Of a stretch of 64,000 bases of DNA, positions 1-6,720 are shown piece by piece (position 1 is the stretch's first letter; each line of letters opens with the position of its first letter). Location: positions 1-64,000 of the forward strand of contig JBMOQW010000031.1 in NCBI GenBank assembly GCA_049322515.1, written 5' to 3'. This stretch comes from Parasulfuritortus sp049322515 (GTDB lineage: Bacteria > Pseudomonadota > Gammaproteobacteria > Burkholderiales > Thiobacillaceae). The notes beneath the pieces were generated by a model, which did no database searches, was not told the DNA's origin, and worked only from the letters and a program-made list of their open reading frames with translations. Made by a program: the position numbers and the translations under genes.

Positions 1-529
1 GGGCCAGCATCTTCTCCGCCGCCTGCTCCATCTTCGCCGCCTGACGCAGGAAGTCAGCGCGGGTGCCGGACTTGGCCTTGCTGGCGTTGCTCGGCAGCTT
101 CACGCCGTCGATGGCGAACATCTCGCGGCCGACCAGGCCTTGGCGGTCACAAATCGTCAGCACCTGGGCAAACAGTTTGGGGGCGAGGTCGCCCATCTCG
201 GAGACGAAGGCAGCCAGGGTGGTGAAGTGGGGCTGGCTGTCGCCGGAGACGGCGATGAACAGGACATTCTCGCGACAGGCGGCTTCGATCTTGCGGCTGG
301 AAACAATGCCCCGGCTGTAGGCCAACAGGACGATCTTGATCAGGGCGGCGGGATCGAAGGCCGGGGCGCCTTCGTGGTCGTTCTTGTAGCGGGCGTGGAA
401 GGGGGCGAGATCGAGTTCGTGATCGACCAGATAGCACAGGGCATGCTCGAAGCTGCCCGGTTGTACCTGTCGGTCGAAGTCCACCGGCAGCAGTTTCATG
501 CCCTTGTGGATCGGTTTGTAGCGCGCCAT
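1..529 (-). CDS. IS1182-type transposase, N-terminal part (cut by window edge)
   Basis: Reading the minus strand from the ATG at 529 gives an open frame of 176 codons that runs off the left edge, so only the N-terminal part is present. The start is supported by a purine-rich GGGAGGGA ribosome binding site just upstream. The protein opens with MARYKPIHKGMKLLPVDF and contains the LIKIVLLAYSRGI and MFAIDGVKLPSNASK stretches that I recognise from IS1182/IS5-group DDE transposases; the IDG aspartate is probably the first catalytic acidic residue. It would catalyse cut-and-paste movement of its own insertion sequence. It abuts the decayed integron at 607-1727. Family assignment is from memory of the motif pattern; completeness cannot be judged. 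Confidence 0.8.
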   Translation of the reverse strand, partial: MARYKPIHKGMKLLPVDFDRQVQPGSFEHALCYLVDHELDLAPFHARYKNDHEGAPAFDPAALIKIVLLAYSRGIVSSRKIEAACRENVLFIAVSGDSQPHFTTLAAFVSEMGDLAPKLFAQVLTICDRQGLVGREMFAIDGVKLPSNASKAKSGTRADFLRQAAKMEQAAEKMLA

Positions 530-606
530 TGAAGTCCCTCCCCTGTGCTGAACTCCGTGTTCGGATTATGCCCGCCGTGGGGGCGGTTTTTTAGGTTTTT
601 CTACAG
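1..606 (-). mobile_element. Insertion sequence, upstream end (partial; outer boundary approximate)
   Basis: The transposase frame ends at its start codon at 529, and about 75 bases of non-coding DNA follow up to the attC-like site at 607. This stretch holds a G/C-rich inverted repeat (CCCGCC/GGGCGG) around 570-586 and a T-rich CTGTAGAAAAACC-like segment (minus strand) that could be the terminal inverted repeat. The other end lies outside the window, so the terminus and any target duplication cannot be verified. Confidence 0.45.
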
Positions 607-678
607 CGTCAACGTTGAAAATCACCGGACGCAGGCAAGCGCAGCTTGCCGGAGGTCCGGTGGATTGTGATGTTAGCC
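607..678 (-). repeat. attC-like recombination site (integron cassette 3' end)
   Basis: On the minus strand the site starts with GGCTAAC (678-672), continues into an imperfect palindrome and ends in a GTTGACG box (613-607). The inner arms are CACCGGAC and GTCCGGTG, followed by GGCAAGC and GCTTGCC around a small loop. A 72-base length, a 5' RYYYAAC-like box, a 3' G-TT box and a long imperfect hairpin are the known hallmarks of integron attC sites. Decisively, the DNA just upstream of the adjacent gene carries GTTAGCC (1257-1251, minus), the exact complement of GGCTAAC. That is what is expected because in the excised circle the cassette's own first six bases complete the 3' box. The stop codon of the cassette gene lies inside the first box, also typical. 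Confidence 0.7.
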
Positions 679-1256
679 ATAGCTCGAAAACACAACGTAG
701 CCAAGCGAAGGTATTACGAGCAATTGAGCCTCATCTTTTGTTGTGTAAAAGGCGCCACTTTGCTTTGCCGCAACAGCGATTTCATGCTCAAGTGAGCTGC
801 TAATTACTGAGCACATAAACAACGACCCCTCTCCACCCCATCCCTCAGGAATAGGGGTTTCTTTCCACGGTTTATAGGTGTAATAGTGGTAATTGCGGTC
901 AGAAGGCTTTGAATAACCTCGTGCCTGGGTGGCTCTATCAAAAAACGGGAGCCCATGTTTTTGTATTGCTTCGAGAGAACTGGCGGTTAGTTTGTACACG
1001 GCCACGCTGCACCCCTCCCTAAAACCTGATTCTTCTCCAGCGGCTATGGGGTAGCTGATTTTTATTTCAGGCGGTAGTGCTTGCGCATACCAATGAAATT
1101 GAAACGCCTTGTAAGCGAAAAATGGCGACACAGCAAAAACGAATAACAAGGCGAATTTTCTTCTCTTGCCCAGCGCTGTGAGGACATAGACATAAAGCGC
1201 CAAGGTAAGGATGAAGATTAGAATTGCCGCAATGAGCATGTTTTGGCTCTGGCTAA
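613..1256 (-). mobile_element. Integrated integron gene cassette (one ORF plus attC)
   Basis: The segment between the two G/TT recombination points (1257/1256 and 613/612 on the minus strand) contains a single gene in the orientation expected for a cassette, a start codon within about 17 bases of the upstream junction and a stop codon inside the attC. At 644 bp it has normal cassette size. Base composition is visibly more A/T-rich than the surrounding chromosome. The next position, where a second cassette would sit, is occupied by the insertion sequence. Confidence 0.65.
673..1239 (-). CDS. Hypothetical membrane-anchored protein carried by the cassette
   Basis: A 188-residue protein that I do not recognise. 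Residues about 1-23 (MLIAAILIFILTLALYVYVL) and 28-50 form two hydrophobic segments separated by a basic KRRK turn. The rest (about 140 residues) looks soluble and is rich in Tyr and Ser, with a YHYYTYKPWKETPIPEGWGGEG stretch near residues 116-137. A periplasmic or cytoplasmic domain held by a two-helix hairpin is a reasonable inference. Codon use and base composition are more A/T-rich than in neighbouring genes, consistent with acquisition by transfer. Its position in a single integron cassette explains the lack of operon partners. No clear Shine-Dalgarno sequence precedes the ATG, which is common for cassette genes. Confidence 0.6.
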   Translation of the reverse strand: MLIAAILIFILTLALYVYVLTALGKRRKFALLFVFAVSPFFAYKAFQFHWYAQALPPEIKISYPIAAGEESGFREGCSVAVYKLTASSLEAIQKHGLPFFDRATQARGYSKPSDRNYHYYTYKPWKETPIPEGWGGEGSLFMCSVISSSLEHEIAVAAKQSGAFYTTKDEAQLLVIPSLGYVVFSSYG

Positions 1257-1308
1257 CAGTGGATTAAACAGAATCGGGTATATCGGTGCTAAACAGATTC
1301 TGGATATC
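1257..1308 (-). repeat. attI-like region with two direct repeats
   Basis: Next to the cassette junction lie two similar segments: TAAACAGAATC with trailing GGGTATATC (1265-1283) and TAAACAGATTC with trailing TGGATATC (1290-1308), as read on the plus strand, 25 bases apart. In known attI sites the integrase binds a core site plus two direct repeats on the integrase-gene side, which is the side and spacing found here. The match is to architecture, not to a known attI sequence, since attI sites are specific to each integrase. Confidence 0.45.
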
Positions 1309-1353
1309 ATTTTTCATGGTGTTCCCTCCGTGTGTGATTTTCGTTCCCGCCGT

Positions 1354-1727
1354 ATGAACCGGGTTCTCGTGGGTGAAAACACTACCAAAGGCGGGACCGC
1401 GAGTGAAGAGGATCATGCAAGGAAGGCGCCCAAGTTCTGGGCCAGATACTCAATCTTCAGCATCAACATGGTGTTAATCCATCCGCTGATCGCTGGCATG
1501 TGCGTCGTGCCGAGCCCTTTATCAAGGCGTTTCCTGACCTGAAGCTGTCCGGGCATACGCCGGAATCGGTGTCCGACTACCTGGGAATAGCCGGCTGCGG
1601 TCCGGCGCGGAAGGACTGGCCGTTACGCCGGACGGTCGTTGCTATACGGATTCTGTTTAGCATCGTTAAACCAGAATGGCGGGCCGGATTCGATTGGGAT
1701 TTCTGGCGGGATTCGTCCCGCAAGTAG
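1354..1727 (+). pseudogene. intI: Integron-type tyrosine recombinase, N-terminal relic (frameshifted, truncated)
   Basis: Two plus-strand frames join into one recognisable N-terminal region. Frame one gives KAPKFWARY up to about 1449; after a one-base shift the next frame gives QHQHGVNPSADRWHVRRAEPF and then IKAFPDLKLSGHTPESVSDYL, RTVVAIRILFSIVKPEW and FDWDFWRDS before a TAG at 1725. This pattern matches, from memory, the extended N-terminal and SAM-like region of integron integrases of Proteobacteria. The catalytic C-terminal domain (R-H-R-Y) is entirely absent before the toxin-antitoxin locus. It is divergent from the cassette at 613-1256 with the attI-like repeats between, the canonical integron arrangement. 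Non-functional. The exact 5' boundary is uncertain. Confidence 0.55.
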
Positions 1728-1820
1728 GCGCCTCAGCGTGCCACCCTTGTCCGCGGGAACAATTAGGGACGCACCACGATTAATACTGGCTGGCCTGGAC
1801 GAGGTCGTCGAGGCGATGAA

Positions 1821-2150
1821 TCAGCTGTTCGATGGATCGCGACGTTTCGACACAGGCTTGCGAGTTCCACTCGTGGCGGAGGCTTTTCGTTCCGCGAGGC
1901 GGCCGGTGACGTACTTATGTAGGACGCTGGTAATCAGCGTTTGGTACGGCACACCTTCCTCCAGGGCTTTAACCTGAATATCGTTGAGGTCACCAGAAGA
2001 CAGGCGGATATTGACCCGGCGATCTTTGATTGCGGTAGCGCGCGCGGCAGCCTTGAACTTGGCGAGTTCGGCTTTCGTTGCGACGGACTTCAGTTGGCCT
2101 TTTTCGAAGGCGTTCAATACGTCGAGTTCGTAGTCATCAATTTTCGGCAT
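1821..2150 (-). CDS. BrnA/CopG-like antitoxin
   Basis: A protein of about 109 residues starting at ATG 2150, preceded by an AAGGTG ribosome binding site; a GTG at 2159 in the same frame is an alternative. The central part (RRVNIRLSSGDLNDIQVKAL then EEGVPYQTLITSVLHKYVTG) is a ribbon-helix-helix-type module of the kind in CopG/BrnA antitoxins: a short beta strand for operator contact followed by two helices. The gene overlaps the end of the upstream toxin-like gene by 14 bases, so the two are translated together. The antitoxin would neutralise the toxin and repress the shared promoter. Here the toxin gene comes first, as in brnTA. Confidence 0.75.
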   Translation of the reverse strand: MPKIDDYELDVLNAFEKGQLKSVATKAELAKFKAAARATAIKDRRVNIRLSSGDLNDIQVKALEEGVPYQTLITSVLHKYVTGRLAERKASATSGTRKPVSKRRDPSNS

Positions 2151-2430
2151 CTGCTTCACCTTGGTTCAAATAGTCCCGTGTGGCTTTTCGGCTCGGGATC
2201 ACGGTCTTGAGGAAGAAATAGTTTGCCTCTTCGACGAACGGCACCAGGTACGCGTAGTTGTCACACGAGACGACGAGAACGCGCTGTTTTGGATATTTCG
2301 CTTGGTTAGGGTGAGCCAAGATGTCCAACAGCCCACCGGACTCTATGGCAACCACGATGCGCTCAAACGTAATGCCACGCTCACAGGTGAGCATTTCATT
2401 CTTCTCAGTGCTCCAGCGAAATGGCTTCAT
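2137..2430 (-). CDS. BrnT-like toxin of a type II toxin-antitoxin pair
   Basis: A 97-residue protein with an MKPFRWSTEKNEMLTCERGI opening (residues 1-20), a DNYAYLVPFVEE strand region near residue 60 and a terminal KTVIPSRKATRDYL motif. The last resembles the conserved R-K-A-T-R end of BrnT/RelE-fold RNase toxins. BrnT toxins cleave RNA and arrest growth until neutralised. It precedes and overlaps the CopG-like antitoxin gene, supporting the assignment. Placement between the integron relic and prfB suggests acquisition. The identification rests on motif pattern and context. Confidence 0.72.
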   Translation of the reverse strand: MKPFRWSTEKNEMLTCERGITFERIVVAIESGGLLDILAHPNQAKYPKQRVLVVSCDNYAYLVPFVEEANYFFLKTVIPSRKATRDYLNQGEADAEN

Positions 2431-2544
2431 AAAATCATCTTACGATGCTGTGTGCCTATTGTCACCACTGTTTCAAGAGCCTGCTGGGCGGGGCGTGATT
2501 CCGGATGGGCTGTCCGGCGGTGTTTTCTGCTTTGGGTGGGGGCG

Positions 2545-2575
2545 CCCCCCCTTTACCATGAAGGGAGAGGGGGGG
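2545..2575 (-). terminator. Candidate hairpin downstream of prfB
   Basis: A C-run followed by CTTT (2545-2554), a six-base loop, then AAGGG and a G-run (2561-2575) can fold into an interrupted G/C stem just past the prfB stop. There is no clear U-tract, so a role in termination is only a guess. Confidence 0.3.
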
Positions 2576-2582
2576 ATTGGCT

Positions 2583-3687
2583 TCAAACGCCCTGTTTCAG
2601 GCTCGCCTGGATGAAGTCGTCGAGGTCGCCGTCCAGCACGGCTTGGGTGTTGCCGACTTCATAGTTGGTGCGCAGGTCCTTGATGCGGCTCTGGTCGAGC
2701 ACGTAGCTGCGGATCTGGTGGCCCCAGCCGATGTCGGACTTGGCGTCTTCCAGTTGCTGCTGTTCGGCCTGGCGCTTGCGCAGTTCCAGTTCGTACAGGC
2801 GGGCACGCAGCATGGACCAGGCTTCGTCCCGGTTGCGGTGCTGCGAGCGGTCGTTCTGGCACTGCACGACGATGCCGGTGGGAATGTGGGTCAGGCGCAC
2901 CGCCGAGTCGGTCTTGTTGATGTGCTGGCCGCCGGCGCCCGAGGCGCGATAGGTGTCGGTACGCACGTCGGCCGGGTTGATGTCGATCTCGATGCTGTCG
3001 TCGACTTCCGGGAACACGAACACCGAGACGAAGCTGGTGTGCCGGCGCGCGTTGGAGTCGAACGGTGACTTGCGCACCAGGCGGTGCACGCCGGTCTCGG
3101 TGCGCAGGTGGCCGTAGGCGTAGTCGCCGTCGATGCGGATGGTGCAGCTCTTGATGCCGGCCACGTCGCCTTCCGATTCTTCCATCAGCTCGGCCTTGAA
3201 GCCCTTGCGTTCGCAGTATTTCAGGTACATGCGTTCGAGCATCTGGGCCCAGTCCTGGGCCTCGGTGCCGCCGGCCCCGGACTGGATTTCCAGGAAGCAG
3301 GGGCTGGGGTCCATGGGGTTGGAGAACATGCGTCGGAATTCCAGGGTGGCGATTTCTTTCTCCACCTTGGCGACGTCGTCGAACAGGGCTTCGAGGGTGT
3401 CGTCGTCGCCCTCTTCACGGGCCATCTCGAACAGCTCGCCGGCCGACTGGAGTTCGCCGTCGACCTGTTCCAGGACCAGGACCACCGCCTCCAGCGACTT
3501 GCGTTCCTTGCCGATTTCCTGGGCCTGCTTGGGGTCGTTCCAGAGCGCCGGGTCTTCGGCGATGCGGACGACTTCGTTCAGGCGGTCGCGCTTGCCAGGG
3601 TAGTCAAAGATACCCCCGGAGTTCGCTGGCGCGGGCGGCCAGGTCCTTGAGGCTGTTGGCGAGCTGGTTGAGGCGTTCGGCTTCCAT
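2583..3687 (-). CDS. prfB: Peptide chain release factor 2, with programmed +1 frameshift
   Basis: RF2 recognises UGA and UAA stop codons and triggers peptide release on the ribosome. Reading from ATG 3687 gives MEAERLNQLANSLKDLAARA and then SELRGYL before an in-frame TGA at 3606-3604; shifting by one base gives DYPGKRDRLNEVV and the rest. The joined protein is about 367 residues, the usual RF2 length. GGTEAQDW and the peptidyl-hydrolysis motif GAGGQHINKTDSAVRL are intact. It follows the MgtC-like gene after 24 bases and is probably co-transcribed with recJ. In many beta- and gammaproteobacteria lysS follows prfB, but here the next DNA is the accessory region. Confidence 0.97.
3603..3621 (-). 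promoter_or_regulatory. prfB autoregulatory recoding site (CTT TGA C)
   Basis: On the minus strand the DNA reads CGGGGG, TAT, CTT, TGA, C. This matches the classical RF2 site: a Shine-Dalgarno-like G-run a few bases before the slippery CTT, followed by the poorly recognised stop TGA-C. When RF2 is scarce the ribosome slips +1 and makes more RF2, which is the known feedback mechanism. Confidence 0.93.
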
Positions 3688-3711
3688 CGATGTGTCCTGC
3701 GCGTGCTGATT

Positions 3712-4977
3712 CTAGAGGGCGGGCATTATAAGCCAGCCGGCCACCGCGCCGGCGGCCACCGAGAGAAAACCGGGCAGGGCGCGCCGGAACAGCCCGATGC
3801 CACCGATGGCGAAGGTGAGGCCAGCCTTGAACGCGGTGTTGGCCAGCAGGGCGATCAGGATCGCCGTGGCGGCCTGGGTCGGGCCCAGGTTGCCCAGGTT
3901 GTAGAGGCGCAGGCTGGACAGGGTGATGGCATCGACGTCGGTGAGGCCGGACACCAGTGCGACGATGTACAGGCCGCTGTTGCCGGCCAGGTCGGAGAGC
4001 CAGGCCGAGGCCAGCAGGACCACGGCGTACAGGCCGCCAAAGGTGAGCGCGGCACGGATCTCGGTGGGGTTCTTGACTTCCAGCCTGGGCGCGTCGGGAC
4101 GGTTGTCGAGCCGGCGCCAGATGAAGAAATACAGCGCGATGAGACCGGCGACGGCGCCGCTGCCCAGGATGCCGACCATGGTTGGCAGCAGCGCCGGCGC
4201 GACCACGGCGACCTCGATGCCGAGCCGGATCAGCACCATCCAGTTGGCCAGCAGGATGACCAGCGCGGCCATGCCGATCAGGCCAGGGTCGGCGCGGCCG
4301 TGGCGGGAGAAGGCCAGCGTGGTCGCGGTGCTCGAGGCGATGCCGCCGAACAGCCCGGTGAGCAGGGCGCCGTGGCGTTGGCCGACGATGCGCAGGGCGG
4401 CGTAGCCCGCCAGCGACAGGCCGGAAATCAGGACCACCATCCACCAGATCTGGTAGGGATTGAGGACTTCGTAGGGACCAAAGCCACGATTCGGAACCAC
4501 CGGCAGGATGACCACCGACAGAACTGCGAACTGGAGGATCGAGACCAGGTCGAGCCGCGAGAGTTGGTGCGTGATGCCGCGCAGCTCGGCCTTGAAATAG
4601 AGCAGGATGGTGGCGAGTACGGCCAGGGTGACGGCCAATTGCTGATAGTCAAACCAGACCAGGGCGCCGAGCGAGTAGCAGACCACCACGGCGGCGACGG
4701 TGGTGGTGCCGGGATCGTCCTCGTCTTCGTCCTTGCTGTAGGCGGCGACCATCATGCCGCCCATCACCAGCAGTCCGGCGCCGAGCAGCCAGGGCGCGCC
4801 GGTCTTCTCGGACAGCAGGGCCGCCAGGGTGCCGGCCATGGCGACCAGGGTGAAGGTGCGCAGGCCGGCCTTGGCGGTCGGGTTGCGTTCGCGCTCCAGA
4901 CCGATCAGGAGGCCGATGGAGAGGCTGGTCAGGAAATGGGCGAGGGGCGCGAGTTCCGGGCTGTCGAACAGGGTCAT
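3712..4977 (-). CDS. MgtC/SapB and DUF4010-type integral membrane protein
   Basis: A 421-residue polytopic membrane protein starting at MTLFDSPELAPL (ATG 4977). The recJ stop codon overlaps this start as ATGA, and that coupling is the reason for preferring it over a longer upstream frame. The first part (LTSLSIGLLIGLERERN, then GLRTFTLVAMAGTLAALL) is the MgtC/SapB-type signature. A charged KDEDEDDPGT loop follows near residue 85. The C-terminal half, with GGIASSTATTLAFSRHGR and VSGLTDVDAITLSSLRLYNLG, matches the DUF4010 family, and about 12 hydrophobic segments are visible. Transport or ion homeostasis is suspected for such proteins but the substrate is unknown. It sits between recJ and prfB, not its usual neighbours. 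Confidence 0.85.
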   Translation of the reverse strand: MTLFDSPELAPLAHFLTSLSIGLLIGLERERNPTAKAGLRTFTLVAMAGTLAALLSEKTGAPWLLGAGLLVMGGMMVAAYSKDEDEDDPGTTTVAAVVVCYSLGALVWFDYQQLAVTLAVLATILLYFKAELRGITHQLSRLDLVSILQFAVLSVVILPVVPNRGFGPYEVLNPYQIWWMVVLISGLSLAGYAALRIVGQRHGALLTGLFGGIASSTATTLAFSRHGRADPGLIGMAALVILLANWMVLIRLGIEVAVVAPALLPTMVGILGSGAVAGLIALYFFIWRRLDNRPDAPRLEVKNPTEIRAALTFGGLYAVVLLASAWLSDLAGNSGLYIVALVSGLTDVDAITLSSLRLYNLGNLGPTQAATAILIALLANTAFKAGLTFAIGGIGLFRRALPGFLSVAAGAVAGWLIMPAL

Positions 4978-6662
4978 GGCAGCGGGCACCAGTGGTCGAT
5001 GGTCCATTGTAGCTGCTGGCGGCCGTTCCATTCGTTGACGTCCAGCCGGTAGGCAGCCTGGATGCCTGGTGGCAGCGGCGTGTCGTGGTTGAACAGCATG
5101 GCCTCGGCGGCCAGGCCACCGGCGGTCACCTGGAGCTTGAGGTGCTTGTCGCCGACCAGGCGCTGGCCGTCGATGCGGAGCTCGCCCTGGAACAGCGGCG
5201 CCGGGAAGCCCTGGCCCCAGACCGCCTGGCGCAGTGCCTGGGCCTGGTCCAGGGTGGCCTCTTCGCGGGCCAGTTCGCCGTCGGTCTCGATCACCCGGCG
5301 CAGGGCGGCCGGGTCCAGCTGGTCCCGGCAGGCCGACTCGAAGGCGGTCGTGAATTCAACCAGGCGATCGCGCACCAGGGTCAGGCCGGCGGCGGCGGCA
5401 TGCCCGCCGAAGCGGACGATCAGGCCGGGGTGGCGCTTGTCGATGACATCCAGCGTGTCGCGCAGATGCAGGCCCGGGATGGCCCGGCCGGAGCCGCGCA
5501 GCTGGCCGTCGCCGGCCTCGGCGAAGACCACGGCCGGGCGGTGGTGGCGCTCTTTCAGGCGCGAGGCGAGCAGGCCGACCACGCCGGGATGCCAGCCGGG
5601 ATCGAACAGGCTCAGGCTGTGGCCGTCCGCGACCTCGATCCGTTCCAGCAGGGTGGCGGCCTGGGCCTGCATGTCGGCCTCGATCTCGCGTCGTTCCCGG
5701 TTCAGCCGGTCGAGTTCGCGGGCTAGCCGGAGTGCCTCGGCCGGGTCGTCGGCGAGCAGGCAGGCGATGCCCAGGCTCATGTCGGCGAGCCGGCCGGCGG
5801 CGTTCAGGCGCGGCCCGGCGACAAAGCCGAGGTCCTGCGCCGTGGCCCGGGTCGGGTCGCGCCCGGCCGCCTTGAACAGGGCCGCCACGCCCGGGCTGGC
5901 CTTGCCGGCGCGCAGCCGCTTCAGGCCCTGGTCGACCAGGAGCCGGTTATTGGCGTCCAGTTTGACCAGATCGGCCACGGTGCCGAGCGCGACCAGGTCG
6001 AGCAGTTCGCCCAGGTGCGGGCCGGCGCCATCGAGGGCGCCACGCCGGCGCAGTTCGGCGCGCAGGGCGATCAGCACGTAGAACATCACGCCGACCCCGG
6101 CCAGCGCTTTTGAGGGGAACGCGCAGCCGGGCTGGTTCGGGTTGACGATGAGCGCCTCGGGCAAGGTGTCGGCGGGCAGGTGATGATCGGTGACCAGGAC
6201 CTCGATGCCGTGCCGGCGGGCTTCTTCGATGCCGGCGTGGGCGGCGATGCCGTTGTCGACAGTGACGATCAGGTCGGGTGTGCGTGCCGCGGCCTGGCGC
6301 ACGATCTCCGGCGTGAGACCGTAGCCGTCCTCGAAGCGGTTCGGCACCATGTAGTCGACCACCGCGCCCAGGCCGCGCAGGCCGCGCACCGCGACCGCGC
6401 AGGCGGTGGCCCCGTCGGCATCGTAGTCGGCCAGCACCAGCAGGCGCTCCCGGCGCGCGATGGCATCGGCCAGGCGGGCCCCGGCCTCGGCGGCATTGCG
6501 CAGGGTGTCGTGCGGCAGCAGCTCGGCCAGGGAGGTTTTCAGGTGGTCGTGGTCGCCGATGCCGCGCGCGGCATAGAGGCGGGCGAGCAGGGCCGGGTGG
6601 CCTTGCCCGCGCAGCCGTTCGGCGACTACGGGCGACCAGGGACGCGGGGCGAGATTCAGCAT
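4974..6662 (-). CDS. recJ: Single-stranded-DNA-specific 5'-3' exonuclease RecJ
   Basis: RecJ degrades single-stranded DNA from the 5' end in recombination, mismatch and base-excision repair. The 562-residue protein has the DHH-family motifs: LLVLADYDADGATACAV (residues about 74-90), IVTVDNGIAAHAG, VLVTDHHLPADTLPEALIVN and the DHHA1 glycine-rich RFGGHAAAAGLTL. The C-terminal OB-like region is present, so the gene looks complete. The start at 6662 lies 58 bases from the divergent gene at 6721. It is translationally coupled to the downstream membrane-protein gene through ATGA. Confidence 0.95.
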   Translation of the reverse strand: MLNLAPRPWSPVVAERLRGQGHPALLARLYAARGIGDHDHLKTSLAELLPHDTLRNAAEAGARLADAIARRERLLVLADYDADGATACAVAVRGLRGLGAVVDYMVPNRFEDGYGLTPEIVRQAAARTPDLIVTVDNGIAAHAGIEEARRHGIEVLVTDHHLPADTLPEALIVNPNQPGCAFPSKALAGVGVMFYVLIALRAELRRRGALDGAGPHLGELLDLVALGTVADLVKLDANNRLLVDQGLKRLRAGKASPGVAALFKAAGRDPTRATAQDLGFVAGPRLNAAGRLADMSLGIACLLADDPAEALRLARELDRLNRERREIEADMQAQAATLLERIEVADGHSLSLFDPGWHPGVVGLLASRLKERHHRPAVVFAEAGDGQLRGSGRAIPGLHLRDTLDVIDKRHPGLIVRFGGHAAAAGLTLVRDRLVEFTTAFESACRDQLDPAALRRVIETDGELAREEATLDQAQALRQAVWGQGFPAPLFQGELRIDGQRLVGDKHLKLQVTAGGLAAEAMLFNHDTPLPPGIQAAYRLDVNEWNGRQQLQWTIDHWCPLP

Positions 6663-6720
6663 TTCAAAATATTCATTGGCGCTGTTTTGCGCGGCTGGGG
6701 GAGGCGTCTATTATCGCCGC

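Noticed and set aside
1649..1659. Third, inverted copy of TAAACAGAATC inside the integrase fragment
   Set aside because: It encodes conserved integrase residues (RILFSIV), so it is best explained as coding sequence rather than a binding site.
1821..2430. Toxin-antitoxin pair as a second integron cassette
   Set aside because: It lies on the opposite side of the integrase fragment from the cassette and no attC-like hairpin was seen next to it.
3485..3687. TGA at 3606-3604 as a sequencing error or pseudogene break in prfB
   Set aside because: The stop sits exactly in the known RF2 recoding context with the SD-like G-run and CTT TGA C.
3703..5052. 449-codon open frame on the plus strand across the MgtC/DUF4010 gene
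   Set aside because: Antisense shadow caused by high GC; low-complexity Gly/Gln/Asp-rich translation and no family resemblance.
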